Positions 8,238-16,656 of a DNA stretch of 64,000 nucleotides are shown piece after piece. The DNA is from JACVRW01 sp963746825 (lineage in GTDB: Bacteria; Actinomycetota; Thermoleophilia; Solirubrobacterales; Thermoleophilaceae). A model generated the notes under the pieces. The model ran no database searches. It had not been told where the DNA came from and worked only from the letters and a program-made list of their open reading frames with translations. The number at the start of each line of letters is the position of its first letter. Within the stretch, counting starts at the first letter, position 1. Where the stretch lies: assembly GCA_963746825.1 (NCBI GenBank), contig CAVVCU010000010.1, positions 124,001 to 188,000 on the forward strand. Direction: 5' to 3'. The position numbers and the translations under genes were made by a program.

Positions 8238-8930
8238 ATGAGCACCGTCTCGGACGAGCGCGGCGACGCCGCGCGCCCCGCGATGCAGGAACTTGCGGAG
8301 GATCCGTCCTCGCGTAAGCGGTTCCTGAGCATGATGGGAGGAGCGGGCGCCGCAAGCGCGTTCGCGATCTTCCTGGCTGCATGCGGAGGCGACGACGAGG
8401 AGGAATCCTCGAGCACCAGCACCAAGAAGAAGAAGAAGAAGCCGGCAGCCGGGGGCGATCTCGCGATCGTCCAGTACGCGCTGACCCTCGAGCATCTCGA
8501 GACCGACTTCTACAACGCGGTCATCGACGCCGGGATCATCAAGGACAAGAACCTCGGCAAGATCGCCGTGATGATCCGCGACAACGAGCAGGAGCACGTG
8601 GACGCGCTCACGGCGACCGTCGAGAAGCTCGGCGGCAAGCCCAAGCGGCCCAAGACCAACTTCGACGCCGTCCTCGAGGGCGGGCCGAAGATGGTGCTCG
8701 AGACCGCGGCCACGGTGGAGAACCTCGGAGCGGCGGCCTACCTCGGCCAGGCCGGACGGATCCAGTCCAAGGAAATCCTCGCGGCCGCCCTGGCGATCCA
8801 CTCGATCGAGGCTCGCCACGCCGCGGCGCTGAACACGGTCGTCGGCAAGACCATCGTCCCCGACGGCGCCTTCGCCAAGCCGGCCTCGATGGCAGAGGTC
8901 CTGCCGCAGGTCAAGCCCTTCCTCGCCTAA
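8238..8930 (+). CDS. Exported ferritin-like domain lipoprotein
   Basis: A 230-residue four-helix ferritin-like protein (ferritin_2 type). The N-terminus carries a Tat-like signal SSRKRFLSMMGG with Arg-Lys in place of Arg-Arg (residues 26-27), then a hydrophobic stretch and the lipobox LAAC (Cys49). A short acidic/Ser-rich segment followed by six lysines links it to the helical domain. Helix motifs ALTLEHLETDFYNA, RDNEQEHVDAL and SIEARHAAALN carry the Glu and His residues expected of a di-iron site. The ATG at 8238 follows AGGAGG. It is the first gene of a run with a second ferritin-like gene and tatA/tatC. The biochemical role (iron, oxidative stress) is not established. Confidence 0.85.
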   Translation: MSTVSDERGDAARPAMQELAEDPSSRKRFLSMMGGAGAASAFAIFLAACGGDDEEESSSTSTKKKKKKPAAGGDLAIVQYALTLEHLETDFYNAVIDAGIIKDKNLGKIAVMIRDNEQEHVDALTATVEKLGGKPKRPKTNFDAVLEGGPKMVLETAATVENLGAAAYLGQAGRIQSKEILAAALAIHSIEARHAAALNTVVGKTIVPDGAFAKPASMAEVLPQVKPFLA

Positions 8931-8960
8931 GGGCGCGGCGCGGCAGAAAGGAGAAACTCA

Positions 8961-9599
8961 ATGTCCAACGAGAAGCTCGTGGCCCCCGAACTGGCGGCCA
9001 TCGACATCCAGGGAATCAACAGGCAGACGTTCCTCGTAAAGGGCGCGGTGGCGGCGGGTGCCGTCTACGGCCTCAGCGCGGTGACCCCGTTCGTGAGCTC
9101 GGCGCTGGCTCAGGAGGGCGGCGGCGACGTCGAGATCCTGAACTTCGCACTCACCCTCGAGTACCTCGAGGCGGCGTTCTACACGCAGGGGCTCAAGCGG
9201 ACGAAGGGCCTGTCGGGTGACGTGAAGTCGCTCGCCAAGGAGATCCGCGACAACGAGAACGAGCACGTGACCGCGCTGACGGCGACGATCGAGGATCTCG
9301 GCGGCACGCCCGTCAAGGCTCCCGGAGTCGACTTCGGCAAGGCGTTCGCCAACCAGAAGAGCTTTCTCAAGCTCGCCCAGACGTTCGAGGACACCGGGGT
9401 CAGCGCCTACAACGGCGCAGCGCCGGCGATCGAGTCCGTCGACGTGCTGGCGGCGGCCGGAAGCATCGTGCAGATCGAGGCCCGGCACGCGGCGGCCATT
9501 CGCCTGCTCAACGGGCAGCCGATCAGCGACGGCGGCTTCGACAAGTCGCTCGACATGCAGGCCGTGCTTGACGCTGTCAAGCCGTTCGTGAAGTCCTAA
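8961..9599 (+). CDS. Exported ferritin-like domain protein, second copy
   Basis: A 212-residue homologue of the preceding gene, sharing ALTLEYLEAAFYTQG, EIRDNENEHVTALTATIEDL and QIEARHAAAIRLL. The signal is NRQTFLVKGAVAAGAVYG, which fits a Tat layout except that Gln replaces the second Arg; the segment ends SSALAQEG, a signal peptidase I-like site rather than a lipobox. So one copy seems lipid-anchored and the other released or membrane-held. A good ribosome site (AAGGAG) precedes the ATG. It lies 30 bp after the first copy and 14 bp before tatA, suggesting one operon. Confidence 0.86.
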   Translation: MSNEKLVAPELAAIDIQGINRQTFLVKGAVAAGAVYGLSAVTPFVSSALAQEGGGDVEILNFALTLEYLEAAFYTQGLKRTKGLSGDVKSLAKEIRDNENEHVTALTATIEDLGGTPVKAPGVDFGKAFANQKSFLKLAQTFEDTGVSAYNGAAPAIESVDVLAAAGSIVQIEARHAAAIRLLNGQPISDGGFDKSLDMQAVLDAVKPFVKS

Positions 9600-9613
9600 G
9601 GAAAGGGGATCCC

Positions 9614-9805
9614 ATGCCCGGCATCGGACCCATGGAATTGATCATCGTTCTGGTGATCGCGCTCATCGTCTTCGGACCCAAGAAGCTGCCGGATCTCGGC
9701 CGCTCGCTGGGCGGCGGCATGCGCGAGTTCAAGAACTCGGTCACCGGCGGGCCGGACCGCGACGAGCTGTCGCGCGCCGACGAGCCGACCCCTCAGAAGT
9801 CCTAG
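9614..9805 (+). CDS. tatA: Twin-arginine translocase subunit TatA
   Basis: A 63-residue pore-forming Tat component. It has one N-terminal membrane helix (MELIIVLVIALIVFGP), the conserved FGP hinge and the amphipathic helix KKLPDLGRSLGGGMREFK, followed by a short acidic tail. AAGGGG lies a few bases before the ATG. It sits between the exported ferritin-like genes and tatC; no tatB is present here, so this TatA may serve both functions as in minimal TatAC systems, or tatB may be elsewhere. Confidence 0.92.
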   Translation: MPGIGPMELIIVLVIALIVFGPKKLPDLGRSLGGGMREFKNSVTGGPDRDELSRADEPTPQKS

Positions 9806-9815
9806 TACACGCAGC

Positions 9816-10562
9816 ATGAAGTCCGTTCGCCACGAGGATCAGCTGTCGGTGGTGGACCACCTGGACGAGCTCCGCTCGCGCCTGGTGGTCGCCATCGCAG
9901 CGTTCATCGTGGCGTTCGGGCTTACCACGTGGCAGAGCGATCTCGTGCTCGAGATCCTCAACGCGCCGCTCCCGGGGGGCCAGCAGCCGATCACCCTCGG
10001 CCCCGCCGAGCCCTTCATCGTCACGCTCAAGAACGCGGGCTACGCCGCTCTTCTCCTGACGCTGCCGGTGGTGCTCTACCAGGCCTACGCGTTCCTCGTG
10101 CCGGCCTTCAGCCCGCGCGACCGCAAGGTCGTTACCCCGCTTCTGCTGATGGTGCCGGTGCTCTTCATCGGCGGCGTCTTGTTCTGCTACTTCGTCGTGC
10201 TGCCTCCGGCGCTCGACTTCCTGCTCAGCTTCAACGAGTCGGAGTTCAACACGCAGCTGCGGGCCAAGGACTACTACGACTTCATGACGCTGACCATGCT
10301 CGCTCTGGGCCTCGGCTTCCAGGTTCCGGTCGGTGTGCTCGCGCTCACGCGCCTCGGCGTGGTGAGCGCCGAGAAGCTGCGCCGCAGCCGCCGTTACGCG
10401 ATCGTGGCCATCGCGGTGCTCGCCGCGCTGCTGCCCACGCTCGACCCGGTCACGCTGGTGCTCGAGATGGTCCCGCTGCTGGCTCTCTACGAGCTCAGCA
10501 TCCAGCTGGCGCGCTTCTTCGCGCCGGTCGAGGCGGGCGAGAGCCTGCCCTCTACGAACTGA
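9816..10562 (+). CDS. tatC: Sec-independent translocase subunit TatC
   Basis: A 248-residue membrane protein with six predicted helices; receptor for twin-arginine signals. The N-terminal cytoplasmic motif HLDELRSRLVV (about 13-23) and the FSPRDRK loop are TatC hallmarks, as is the long periplasmic-side loop containing FNESEFNTQLRAKDYYDF. It lies 10 bp after tatA. With the two ferritin-like genes upstream this forms a compact export cassette. Confidence 0.94.
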   Translation: MKSVRHEDQLSVVDHLDELRSRLVVAIAAFIVAFGLTTWQSDLVLEILNAPLPGGQQPITLGPAEPFIVTLKNAGYAALLLTLPVVLYQAYAFLVPAFSPRDRKVVTPLLLMVPVLFIGGVLFCYFVVLPPALDFLLSFNESEFNTQLRAKDYYDFMTLTMLALGLGFQVPVGVLALTRLGVVSAEKLRRSRRYAIVAIAVLAALLPTLDPVTLVLEMVPLLALYELSIQLARFFAPVEAGESLPSTN

Positions 10563-10585
10563 TCTGCGCGGCCAGCGAGGCGAGG

Positions 10586-11083
10586 TCAAACAGGATCCAG
10601 CTGGGCTTCATCGCTGGATCCTCCCCGGAGCCGCCGGAAACGCAGCGCGAAGATCAGGGCGGACCCCACGAAGAGGGCCGCGGTCAGCCACAGCCAGCGC
10701 CCGAAGTAGACCTCCTTGGAGAGGCCCGTGGTGCGCATGAACCCGCGCTCCGCCGGCCCGGCCACCAGCGGATACCAGACCAGCAGGAGCAGGCCGGACA
10801 TCAGCACGGGAAAGCGCAGGTGGTTGAGCATCGCGATACGCAGCCGGCTGCCCCTGCCGCGGCGCAGCAGCAGGCCCGCCGCGAGCGCCCCGAGCAGCGC
10901 GTAGAGGGGGAACAGGATCAGGTCGTGGGCCACGATCGAGCCACCCAGCCACAGCAGGATGCGGTCGGGGTTGCCGGTATTGCTCAGCGCCCGCGACAGC
11001 GCGTAGGCGGCGATGACGAAGCTGAGCAGCACGGCGATCAGGTGGAGCGGCCCCGCGCCGTACACCGTGCGGAAGCGAGCCAT
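10586..11083 (-). CDS. Small polytopic membrane protein
   Basis: A 165-residue protein with about four hydrophobic helices: LIAVLLSFVIAAYALSRAL, IVAHDLILFPLYALLGAL, FPVLMSGLLLLVWYPLV and WLWLTAALFVGSALIFAL. I do not recognise the family. The ATG at 11083 overlaps the stop of the molybdopterin oxidoreductase gene by one base (TGATG), so it is probably translationally coupled and may be a partner subunit of that enzyme. The frame extends upstream but the overlap start is the better fit. Confidence 0.7.
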   Translation of the reverse strand: MARFRTVYGAGPLHLIAVLLSFVIAAYALSRALSNTGNPDRILLWLGGSIVAHDLILFPLYALLGALAAGLLLRRGRGSRLRIAMLNHLRFPVLMSGLLLLVWYPLVAGPAERGFMRTTGLSKEVYFGRWLWLTAALFVGSALIFALRFRRLRGGSSDEAQLDPV

Positions 11084-12372
11084 CAAGCGAACACCATCTC
11101 CCCGACCCACTTGGTGCAGTGCACGCCGGGGATGGCGGGGACGATCGTACGGGCCGGGAAGCCGTGATCCAGCGAGAGATCGGCGCCGTTGACCTTCAGG
11201 GCCAGCATGCCCTCCGGGTGATTCAGCTGGTCGCGGTTGAGCGTCACGCTGCTCAGGGCGCCGCTCTCCTGCAGCGAGCGCACGTCCACCTCGGTGGCGT
11301 CCTCGACGCCCGCCAGGCGGGCCAGGTCAGCCAGCCTCACGCCGGTCCATTCCTGGGTGGTCGACCAGCCCTCCACGCAGGCGATCGGGAGCTTCGCGCT
11401 GACCAGGTCCATATCCAGCAGCTCCTCGCGCGTCAGCTCGGCGCGGCTCTCGTCGCCCACCTTGAGGGTCAGGCGCCAGTCGGCTCCCACCTTCTCCTCG
11501 GGAATGCCCACCGCGGCGAAGGTCTTGTTCACGGGGAAGTCGTTGGGGCCGCTGCCCCGCCCGCGCCCGCGGGGTGCCAGCACGGCCAGGTCGGCCAGCG
11601 GCCCGCCCACCACCTGACCCGCGGTCATCACGCCCAGGCCGACCGAGGCCGCGCCCACGCCGCCGATCAGCGCCCGGCGCGTGAGGGTGGGGGAGGCGGG
11701 CGAGTGCGGCGCGCTCGTGATCACGCCCGGCAGCTCGGGCTCGGGTGCGGTGTGCTCGAGATCCTCGCGCAGGGGCTTGGTCACCCCGCGCCGGCGGTAG
11801 GCCTCGCGCATCACGGGAACCTTCAGGCCGATGTGGAACAGCAGCGCGCCCAGCATCAGCAGGGCCCCGTAGTAGTGGGCGGGGACGAAGCTGAAGCCGA
11901 ACGGGTACCAGAGCTGGATGTTGATGATCCCGGTGGCGAACACGAACAGCGAGCCGCCGACCAGGAACACCAGGCTCAGGCGCTCGAGCGCGTGGGCGAC
12001 CGACAGCACGGGCGGGTTCTCGAACAGCTTGGGGATGACCGCCCAGAGCTTGGCCAGCAGGATCGGGATCGCCGCGACCCCGCTGATGATGTGAAGGCCC
12101 TGGGTGGCGGCGTACAGCCACGTGGGGCTCACGGGCCAGTCGAACCCGTAGATGTCGAAGCCGTTGCCGGGAGCGGCACCGCCGAAGATGGAGTTGCTGC
12201 CCAGGTCGGTGTCGTAGGCCCAGTGCGAGACGAAGCCGGTGATCGCGCAGATGGCGATCAGGGGCAGGAGCGCGGAGGACAGCACGGACGCCAGCCAGGG
12301 GCCGCGCAGCGGGCTGCGCCAGAAGCCCTCGCTGAAGGGGCCGATCGACGGGAGGCGCGGGGAGAGCTTCAC
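11083..12372 (-). CDS. Membrane cytochrome b-like domain fused to a sulfite oxidase-type molybdopterin oxidoreductase
   Basis: A 429-residue fusion. Residues 1-200 hold four membrane helices with His residues (GLHIISG, AHYYGALLML, LLFHIGL) that could ligate heme b. Then SPTLTRRALIGGVGAASVGL (about 227-246) is a full twin-arginine signal located inside the protein. Residues 275-429 are an oxidoreductase Moco-binding domain, with IACVEGWSTTQEW placing the Mo-ligand Cys at about 332. The layout predicts four Sec-inserted helices, a Tat-dependent fifth helix and an external catalytic domain. Substrate unknown. The GTG at 12372 overlaps the upstream lipoprotein gene by 4 nt (GTGA). Confidence 0.85.
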   Translation of the reverse strand: MKLSPRLPSIGPFSEGFWRSPLRGPWLASVLSSALLPLIAICAITGFVSHWAYDTDLGSNSIFGGAAPGNGFDIYGFDWPVSPTWLYAATQGLHIISGVAAIPILLAKLWAVIPKLFENPPVLSVAHALERLSLVFLVGGSLFVFATGIINIQLWYPFGFSFVPAHYYGALLMLGALLFHIGLKVPVMREAYRRRGVTKPLREDLEHTAPEPELPGVITSAPHSPASPTLTRRALIGGVGAASVGLGVMTAGQVVGGPLADLAVLAPRGRGRGSGPNDFPVNKTFAAVGIPEEKVGADWRLTLKVGDESRAELTREELLDMDLVSAKLPIACVEGWSTTQEWTGVRLADLARLAGVEDATEVDVRSLQESGALSSVTLNRDQLNHPEGMLALKVNGADLSLDHGFPARTIVPAIPGVHCTKWVGEMVFA

Positions 12373-13382
12373 TTGGGCTTGCACTCCTCGCCGCGGCACT
12401 CCGGCGGGTCGAAGAACTGCAGCGTGCCGTCCTTGCGGCTGGCCACGAACACCCGGCCGCTGTCCGGGTCGACGGCCACCGAGTTGGGCTGGCGCACGGT
12501 GGGGTAGCGGCGCAGGGCGCGCCGGTCGGTCAGCTCCACCACGACGTTGCGCTCGGTCAGGGTGACCCAGTAGCGGCGGCGCTCGCTGTCGCGCGCGATC
12601 CCGTAGGGCGCCCCGCCGAGGTAGGTGCGGCGGTGCTTTCGCAGCGGGTTCAGCCGCATCTCGAGCAGCGAGCCGCCGCGCGTGTCGACCACGAAGAAGC
12701 GCCCGCCGCCGCCGGCGATGTGCGTGGGCCCGATCCCCACGTCGACGGTGCCCTCCGACTTCAGCGTGCGGGCGTCGAAGACCTCGAGCTCGCGCGCCCG
12801 CACCGCCACCACGCCCACGTGGGCGCCGTCCGCGGTGGCCGCCACGCCCCCGGGCTGGCGCGGCGTGGGCAGGGTCTTGACCAAACGTCCGCGCTCCACC
12901 ACCGAAAGCGTGCTGCCCAGCTCGTCGCCCACGAACAGCCGGCCGCGCGCCCATGTGGCGTCGTGGGGAAAGCGCCCGACGCGGGTGGTGCTCAGGCGCC
13001 CGTCGGGCAGCGACACCTCGACGATGGCGTCGGCTCGCTCGGCCGGCACCAGCACGGGGCCGCCCGGCCGGGCCAGGCTGAGGTGGCGCGGCGATTCGGG
13101 AAGGCGGACGCGCCGCACCGTCCGCCCGCTGCGCCCGTCCACCAGGGCCAGGCGGTCGGGGTTGGTCAGGCCCACCGCGAGCAGCCCGGTGACCGGGTCG
13201 TAGGCCAGGCCCTCCGGCTTGTGGCCCACCGCCACCACGGTGCCCGCCGGCTCGCGGTCGAGGTCCGGGGAGCGCGCCGGCTCCGCGGCCGGGGGTAGGC
13301 GGTCGCTCGAGCCGCCACAGGCGGCGAGCGCCGCCACGAGCAGGAACAGCACGGCGGCGAGGGCGGTCGTGGTTGGGCCCAC
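12369..13382 (-). CDS. Beta-propeller lipoprotein (YncE/YVTN-like)
   Basis: A 337-residue protein with a signal peptide ending LAAC (lipobox), so likely anchored outside the membrane. Repeats of about 40-45 residues such as GLAYDPVTGLLAVGLTNPDR, HVGVVAVRARELEVFDA and SVAVDPDSGRVFVASRKDGT indicate a seven-bladed YVTN-type propeller. The C-terminus CRGEECKPK contributes two Cys. It is the first gene of a three-gene unit with the molybdopterin oxidoreductase and the small membrane protein, overlapping the former by 4 nt; it may act as an electron donor-binding or scaffold protein, which is inference. Confidence 0.8.
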   Translation of the reverse strand: MGPTTTALAAVLFLLVAALAACGGSSDRLPPAAEPARSPDLDREPAGTVVAVGHKPEGLAYDPVTGLLAVGLTNPDRLALVDGRSGRTVRRVRLPESPRHLSLARPGGPVLVPAERADAIVEVSLPDGRLSTTRVGRFPHDATWARGRLFVGDELGSTLSVVERGRLVKTLPTPRQPGGVAATADGAHVGVVAVRARELEVFDARTLKSEGTVDVGIGPTHIAGGGGRFFVVDTRGGSLLEMRLNPLRKHRRTYLGGAPYGIARDSERRRYWVTLTERNVVVELTDRRALRRYPTVRQPNSVAVDPDSGRVFVASRKDGTLQFFDPPECRGEECKPK

Positions 13383-13398
13383 GCTTATATTCGAGCGG

Positions 13399-14673
13399 AT
13401 GGAGGTTGCCGCTTCCTTACGGAAGGCGAGGGTCCTGGTCTACACCACGCCCGCGCGCGGACATCTCTATCCAATTACGCCGACCCTCGACGAGCTTCAC
13501 CGGCGCGGCCACCACGTGGCTCTCCGGACGCTCGGCTCCCAGGTGGGCGCCATGCGGGCGCGCGGCTTCGAGGCCCGGACAATCTCCCCGGCCGTCGAGG
13601 CGATCGAGCACGACGACCACCGCGCGCGCACGCCGCAGGGGGCCATCAAGCGCGCGATCCGCGTGTTCGGGCGACGGGCCGAGCACGAGGTCAACGACCT
13701 GCGTCGGGCGATCGAGGAGGAGCGACCCGATCTCGTGTTGGTCGACGGGCAGGCGTGGGGTGGGCTCGCGACGGCGGAGGCTTGGGGCGGGACCTGGGCG
13801 AGCTGGTTGCCCTACCCGATGCCGCTGCCCTCCCCGCAGGTGCCGCCCTTCGGCCCCGGACTGACCCCGGCGAGGGGACCCGCGGGGCGGCTGCGCGACC
13901 GGGTGCTCCGGCCAGTGCTCGTGAAGTCGTTCGAACGCGTCATGCTGCCGCCGCTGAACCGGGTGCGCTCGGGCCTCGGCCTGTCCGCGCTGGGCGCCGC
14001 GGCCGAGCTCTACACCCGGCCTCCGGCGCTTCTCTACCTGACCGCGGAGCCATTCGAATACCCGAGAACGGACTGGCCCGCCAACATCCGCATGATCGGC
14101 CCGTGCGCCTGGGATCCGCCCGCCGATCCGCCGGAATGGCTGGCGGACGTCGACCATCCGATCGTGCTCGTCACTACCTCGTCCGAGTTTCAGGACGACC
14201 GCCGGCTCGTGTCCACGGCGCTCGAGGCCCTGGCCGGCGAGCCGGTGCACGTGGTGGCCACCCTGCCCTCCGCCGACCCGGCGGGCCTAGTCGCACCGGC
14301 CAACGCACACGTCCTGCCCTTCGTCCCTCACGGTCCGTTGCTCGAGCGCGCCGCGTGTGCCATCACCCACGGGGGGATGGGAGCCACGCAGAAGGCGCTG
14401 GCCGCGGGCGTACCGGTTTGCGCCGTGCCGTTCGGGCGCGACCAGCTGGAGGTAGCGAGGCGAGTGGTCGTGGCCGGCGCGGGCACCCGCCTGAACGCCC
14501 GCAGGCTGAGTCCCGAACGCCTGCGGGCGGGCGTGCGAGCGGCGATGGAGATGCGACCGGGCGCGCGCCACGTCGCGGCGGCCTTCGCCGCCGCGGGTGG
14601 CGCGCGCCTCGGGGCGGACACGCTCGAGCAGCTGCTCGGCGCCCCCGCGCTTCCGGCTAGCCCTTCAGCCTGA
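13399..14673 (+). CDS. GT-B glycosyltransferase (MGT/UGT-like, GT1)
   Basis: A 424-residue cytoplasmic glycosyltransferase. The N-terminal half starts RVLVYTTPARGHLYPITPTL, the acceptor-binding Rossmann fold of macrolide-type glycosyltransferases. The C-terminal half has the nucleotide-sugar site ITHGGMGATQKALAAGVPVC followed by PFGRDQLEVARRV. It would glycosylate a hydrophobic small molecule or lipid. The ATG at 13399 is 16 nt from the divergent lipoprotein start, so both may be leaderless or share a tight promoter. The 3' end overlaps the RTX-like gene by 17 bp. Confidence 0.83.
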   Translation: MEVAASLRKARVLVYTTPARGHLYPITPTLDELHRRGHHVALRTLGSQVGAMRARGFEARTISPAVEAIEHDDHRARTPQGAIKRAIRVFGRRAEHEVNDLRRAIEEERPDLVLVDGQAWGGLATAEAWGGTWASWLPYPMPLPSPQVPPFGPGLTPARGPAGRLRDRVLRPVLVKSFERVMLPPLNRVRSGLGLSALGAAAELYTRPPALLYLTAEPFEYPRTDWPANIRMIGPCAWDPPADPPEWLADVDHPIVLVTTSSEFQDDRRLVSTALEALAGEPVHVVATLPSADPAGLVAPANAHVLPFVPHGPLLERAACAITHGGMGATQKALAAGVPVCAVPFGRDQLEVARRVVVAGAGTRLNARRLSPERLRAGVRAAMEMRPGARHVAAAFAAAGGARLGADTLEQLLGAPALPASPSA

Positions 14674-16324
14674 ACGCGTCGGTGGTCCGCCAGCCGTTGC
14701 CCTTCGAGTCGCGGGCATCGATGCGCAGCTTCACGCGCGCGCCCTTGGGGGGCGCGCCCGCCGCCAGCAGCTTGCCGCGGCGGTTGAGCTTGATGGCCAC
14801 CGTCTTGGCCTTGCGGCCCTTGAGGCGGAACTTGCCGCTGCCGACCGCCTTTCCGCGGTGGATCAGCTTCACGCTGCCGCGGCACTTCCGGCTGGCGACG
14901 CAGCGCAGCTCCACCGGCGCCCGGCCGGCGATGGCGGTGGTCGATGCCCCAGAGGCCTTGACGCGCAGGAGCCCGCCGATCACCAGCTCGCAGCCCCTGA
15001 CGCTGTCGCGCCGGTCGACGAGGGCGAAATCGATCCCGCCGCCGCATTCCACCTGGTCGGCCGAGCGGTCGACCGCGTTGATCAGGTCGATTCCCTTGCC
15101 GCCGTTGAGGATGTCCTCGGCGTTGGTGCCGGTGATGCGGTCGTTGTCCTCGTCACCGTTGAGGGTGCTCGCGATCAGGCCCTTGAGGCCCTTGCCTCCC
15201 CTGATCCGGTCGTCCCCGCCGCCGGCGTTCAGCTCGAGCTTCTCGGAGCTGCCGATGTCGAGGTTGAACGGCCCGGGGGGCGTGGGTCCGGTGCGGTCGA
15301 ACTGAACGCGGCCGGGGGTGTCCGAGGCCTTGACCTCGAACTGCTCGCCACCGCTGCCGCCGTTGACCTCGATGATGTCGTTGCCGGCCTCGCCGTCCAT
15401 GGTGTCGTCGCCGTCGCCCGGGTTCCAGACGAGCGTGTCGTCGCCCTCGCCGCCGCGAAGCACGTCGCGAGTGCCGGCCGGGCTGCGGAAGGAGACCAGC
15501 CGGTCGTTGCCGGCGCCGCCCGTCAGCAGATCGGCGGCGTCGCCGGTGTTGATCAGGTCGTTGTCGGCGCCGCCGTCGGCGTCGATCACGAACGGGTTGA
15601 GCCCGGCGGCCCCGCCGTTGGCATTGAGGGTGTCATCGCCTCCGTTGCCGTTGAAGTCGAGCTTCTCCGACGTGCCGATGTCGAGGTTGAACGGCCCGGG
15701 TATGGGGGAGGGGCCGAGCCGGTCGAACTGAACTCGCCCGGCGGTGGCCGAGGCCTTGACCTCGAACTGCTCGCCGCCGTTGCCGCCGTTGACCTCGATC
15801 ACGTCATAGCCGGCCTCGCCGTCCATGGTGTCGTCGCCGTCACCCGGGTTCCAGACGAGCGTGTCGTCGCCCTCGCCGCCGGTCATCACGTCGCGGGTGC
15901 CCCCAGCGTTGCGAAAGCCGATCACACGATCGTGACCGGACCCGCCCGCGAGCGTGTCCTGGATCTCGCTGCCGGCGATCGTGTCGTTGCCGCCCGCGCC
16001 GTCCACCGCGACCGTGGTCAGGGCGGTGAACAGCTCGTCGGTCACGCCGTTGAGGTTGATGTTGTTGGCGCCGCCGTCGCCGGTCACCTCGATCTCGGTG
16101 ATGGCCGTGCAGGCCGTGGCCGCTCCGGGATCGAGCGTGTTGACCTTGACGTTGGTGGCGTCGCACGTGATCGTGATCGCGTCGCCGGCGGTGCTCGAGA
16201 CGGTCAGCTTGCCGGCGGCCACGCTCGCGTTCACGTCGGCGCTCGCGACGCCCGGCAGGGCCAAGAGACCGGCCGCGGCCATGGCGGACAGCCCGGCCAG
16301 GCGTGCAGTTCTCCTCTGAGACAT
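14657..16324 (-). CDS. Secreted RTX/hemolysin-type calcium-binding repeat protein with internal duplication
   Basis: A 555-residue protein with a Sec signal peptide (cleavage after about residue 29, LPGVASA) and many Asp/Gly nonapeptides of RTX type (GGEGDDTLV, GEAGNDIIE, GGAGNDRLV), which form calcium-bound beta rolls. A unit of about 142 residues is present twice; the matching DNA (for example at 15395 and 15821) is offset by 426 bp and nearly identical. The C-terminal 100 residues are a basic beta-rich domain with a Cys pair (RCVASRKCRG). AAGGAG precedes the ATG. No type I secretion genes lie nearby. It is likely a surface or extracellular protein of unknown ligand. Confidence 0.85.
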   Translation of the reverse strand: MSQRRTARLAGLSAMAAAGLLALPGVASADVNASVAAGKLTVSSTAGDAITITCDATNVKVNTLDPGAATACTAITEIEVTGDGGANNINLNGVTDELFTALTTVAVDGAGGNDTIAGSEIQDTLAGGSGHDRVIGFRNAGGTRDVMTGGEGDDTLVWNPGDGDDTMDGEAGYDVIEVNGGNGGEQFEVKASATAGRVQFDRLGPSPIPGPFNLDIGTSEKLDFNGNGGDDTLNANGGAAGLNPFVIDADGGADNDLINTGDAADLLTGGAGNDRLVSFRSPAGTRDVLRGGEGDDTLVWNPGDGDDTMDGEAGNDIIEVNGGSGGEQFEVKASDTPGRVQFDRTGPTPPGPFNLDIGSSEKLELNAGGGDDRIRGGKGLKGLIASTLNGDEDNDRITGTNAEDILNGGKGIDLINAVDRSADQVECGGGIDFALVDRRDSVRGCELVIGGLLRVKASGASTTAIAGRAPVELRCVASRKCRGSVKLIHRGKAVGSGKFRLKGRKAKTVAIKLNRRGKLLAAGAPPKGARVKLRIDARDSKGNGWRTTDAFRLKG

Positions 16325-16656
16325 CGGGGTTGCTCCTTCTGCGTCGGAAATTGGTGTCAGGCAAGGAAGGACGCCGGCCGGGCGCGCTTATTCCCTCGCG
16401 TCCACGGGCATGGCGCTGAAAAGAAGCGGCTCGATAGGGGGGGCAACATGAGGGCAAGGGTTCTCGCAGGCACCACGATCGCTTTCCTGCGCAGCGCGCT
16501 GTACGCCGTGAACGCACGCTTCGGCACGACCGATCCGGAGCCCGCTCCGTACTGGGTGACGCTGGTCCGGCGCTAGCGACAGGGCGCCTTTCGGCTTCCT
16601 TACGGAGTCCTGAAAAGGCTTCCGCCGCGCGGCCCCTGTGCCTACCGTGCGCCTGC
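16325..16656. other. 332-bp gap with one doubtful small ORF
   Basis: This gap separates the RTX-like gene (leftward) from the methyltransferase (rightward), so it should hold both promoters. The only coding signal is a 42-codon ORF listed separately. No convincing terminator, RNA gene or repeat is seen. Confidence 0.4.
16448..16576 (+). CDS. Doubtful 42-residue ORF
   Basis: ATG at 16448 preceded by a G-rich run that could act as a ribosome site. The product (ends APYWVTLVRR) has a short hydrophobic N-terminal part but no recognised family. It may be chance. Confidence 0.2.
   Translation: MRARVLAGTTIAFLRSALYAVNARFGTTDPEPAPYWVTLVRR

Noticed and set aside
14657..16324. Type I-secreted RTX toxin
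   Set aside because: The protein has a Sec signal peptide and there are no ABC exporter or membrane fusion genes nearby.
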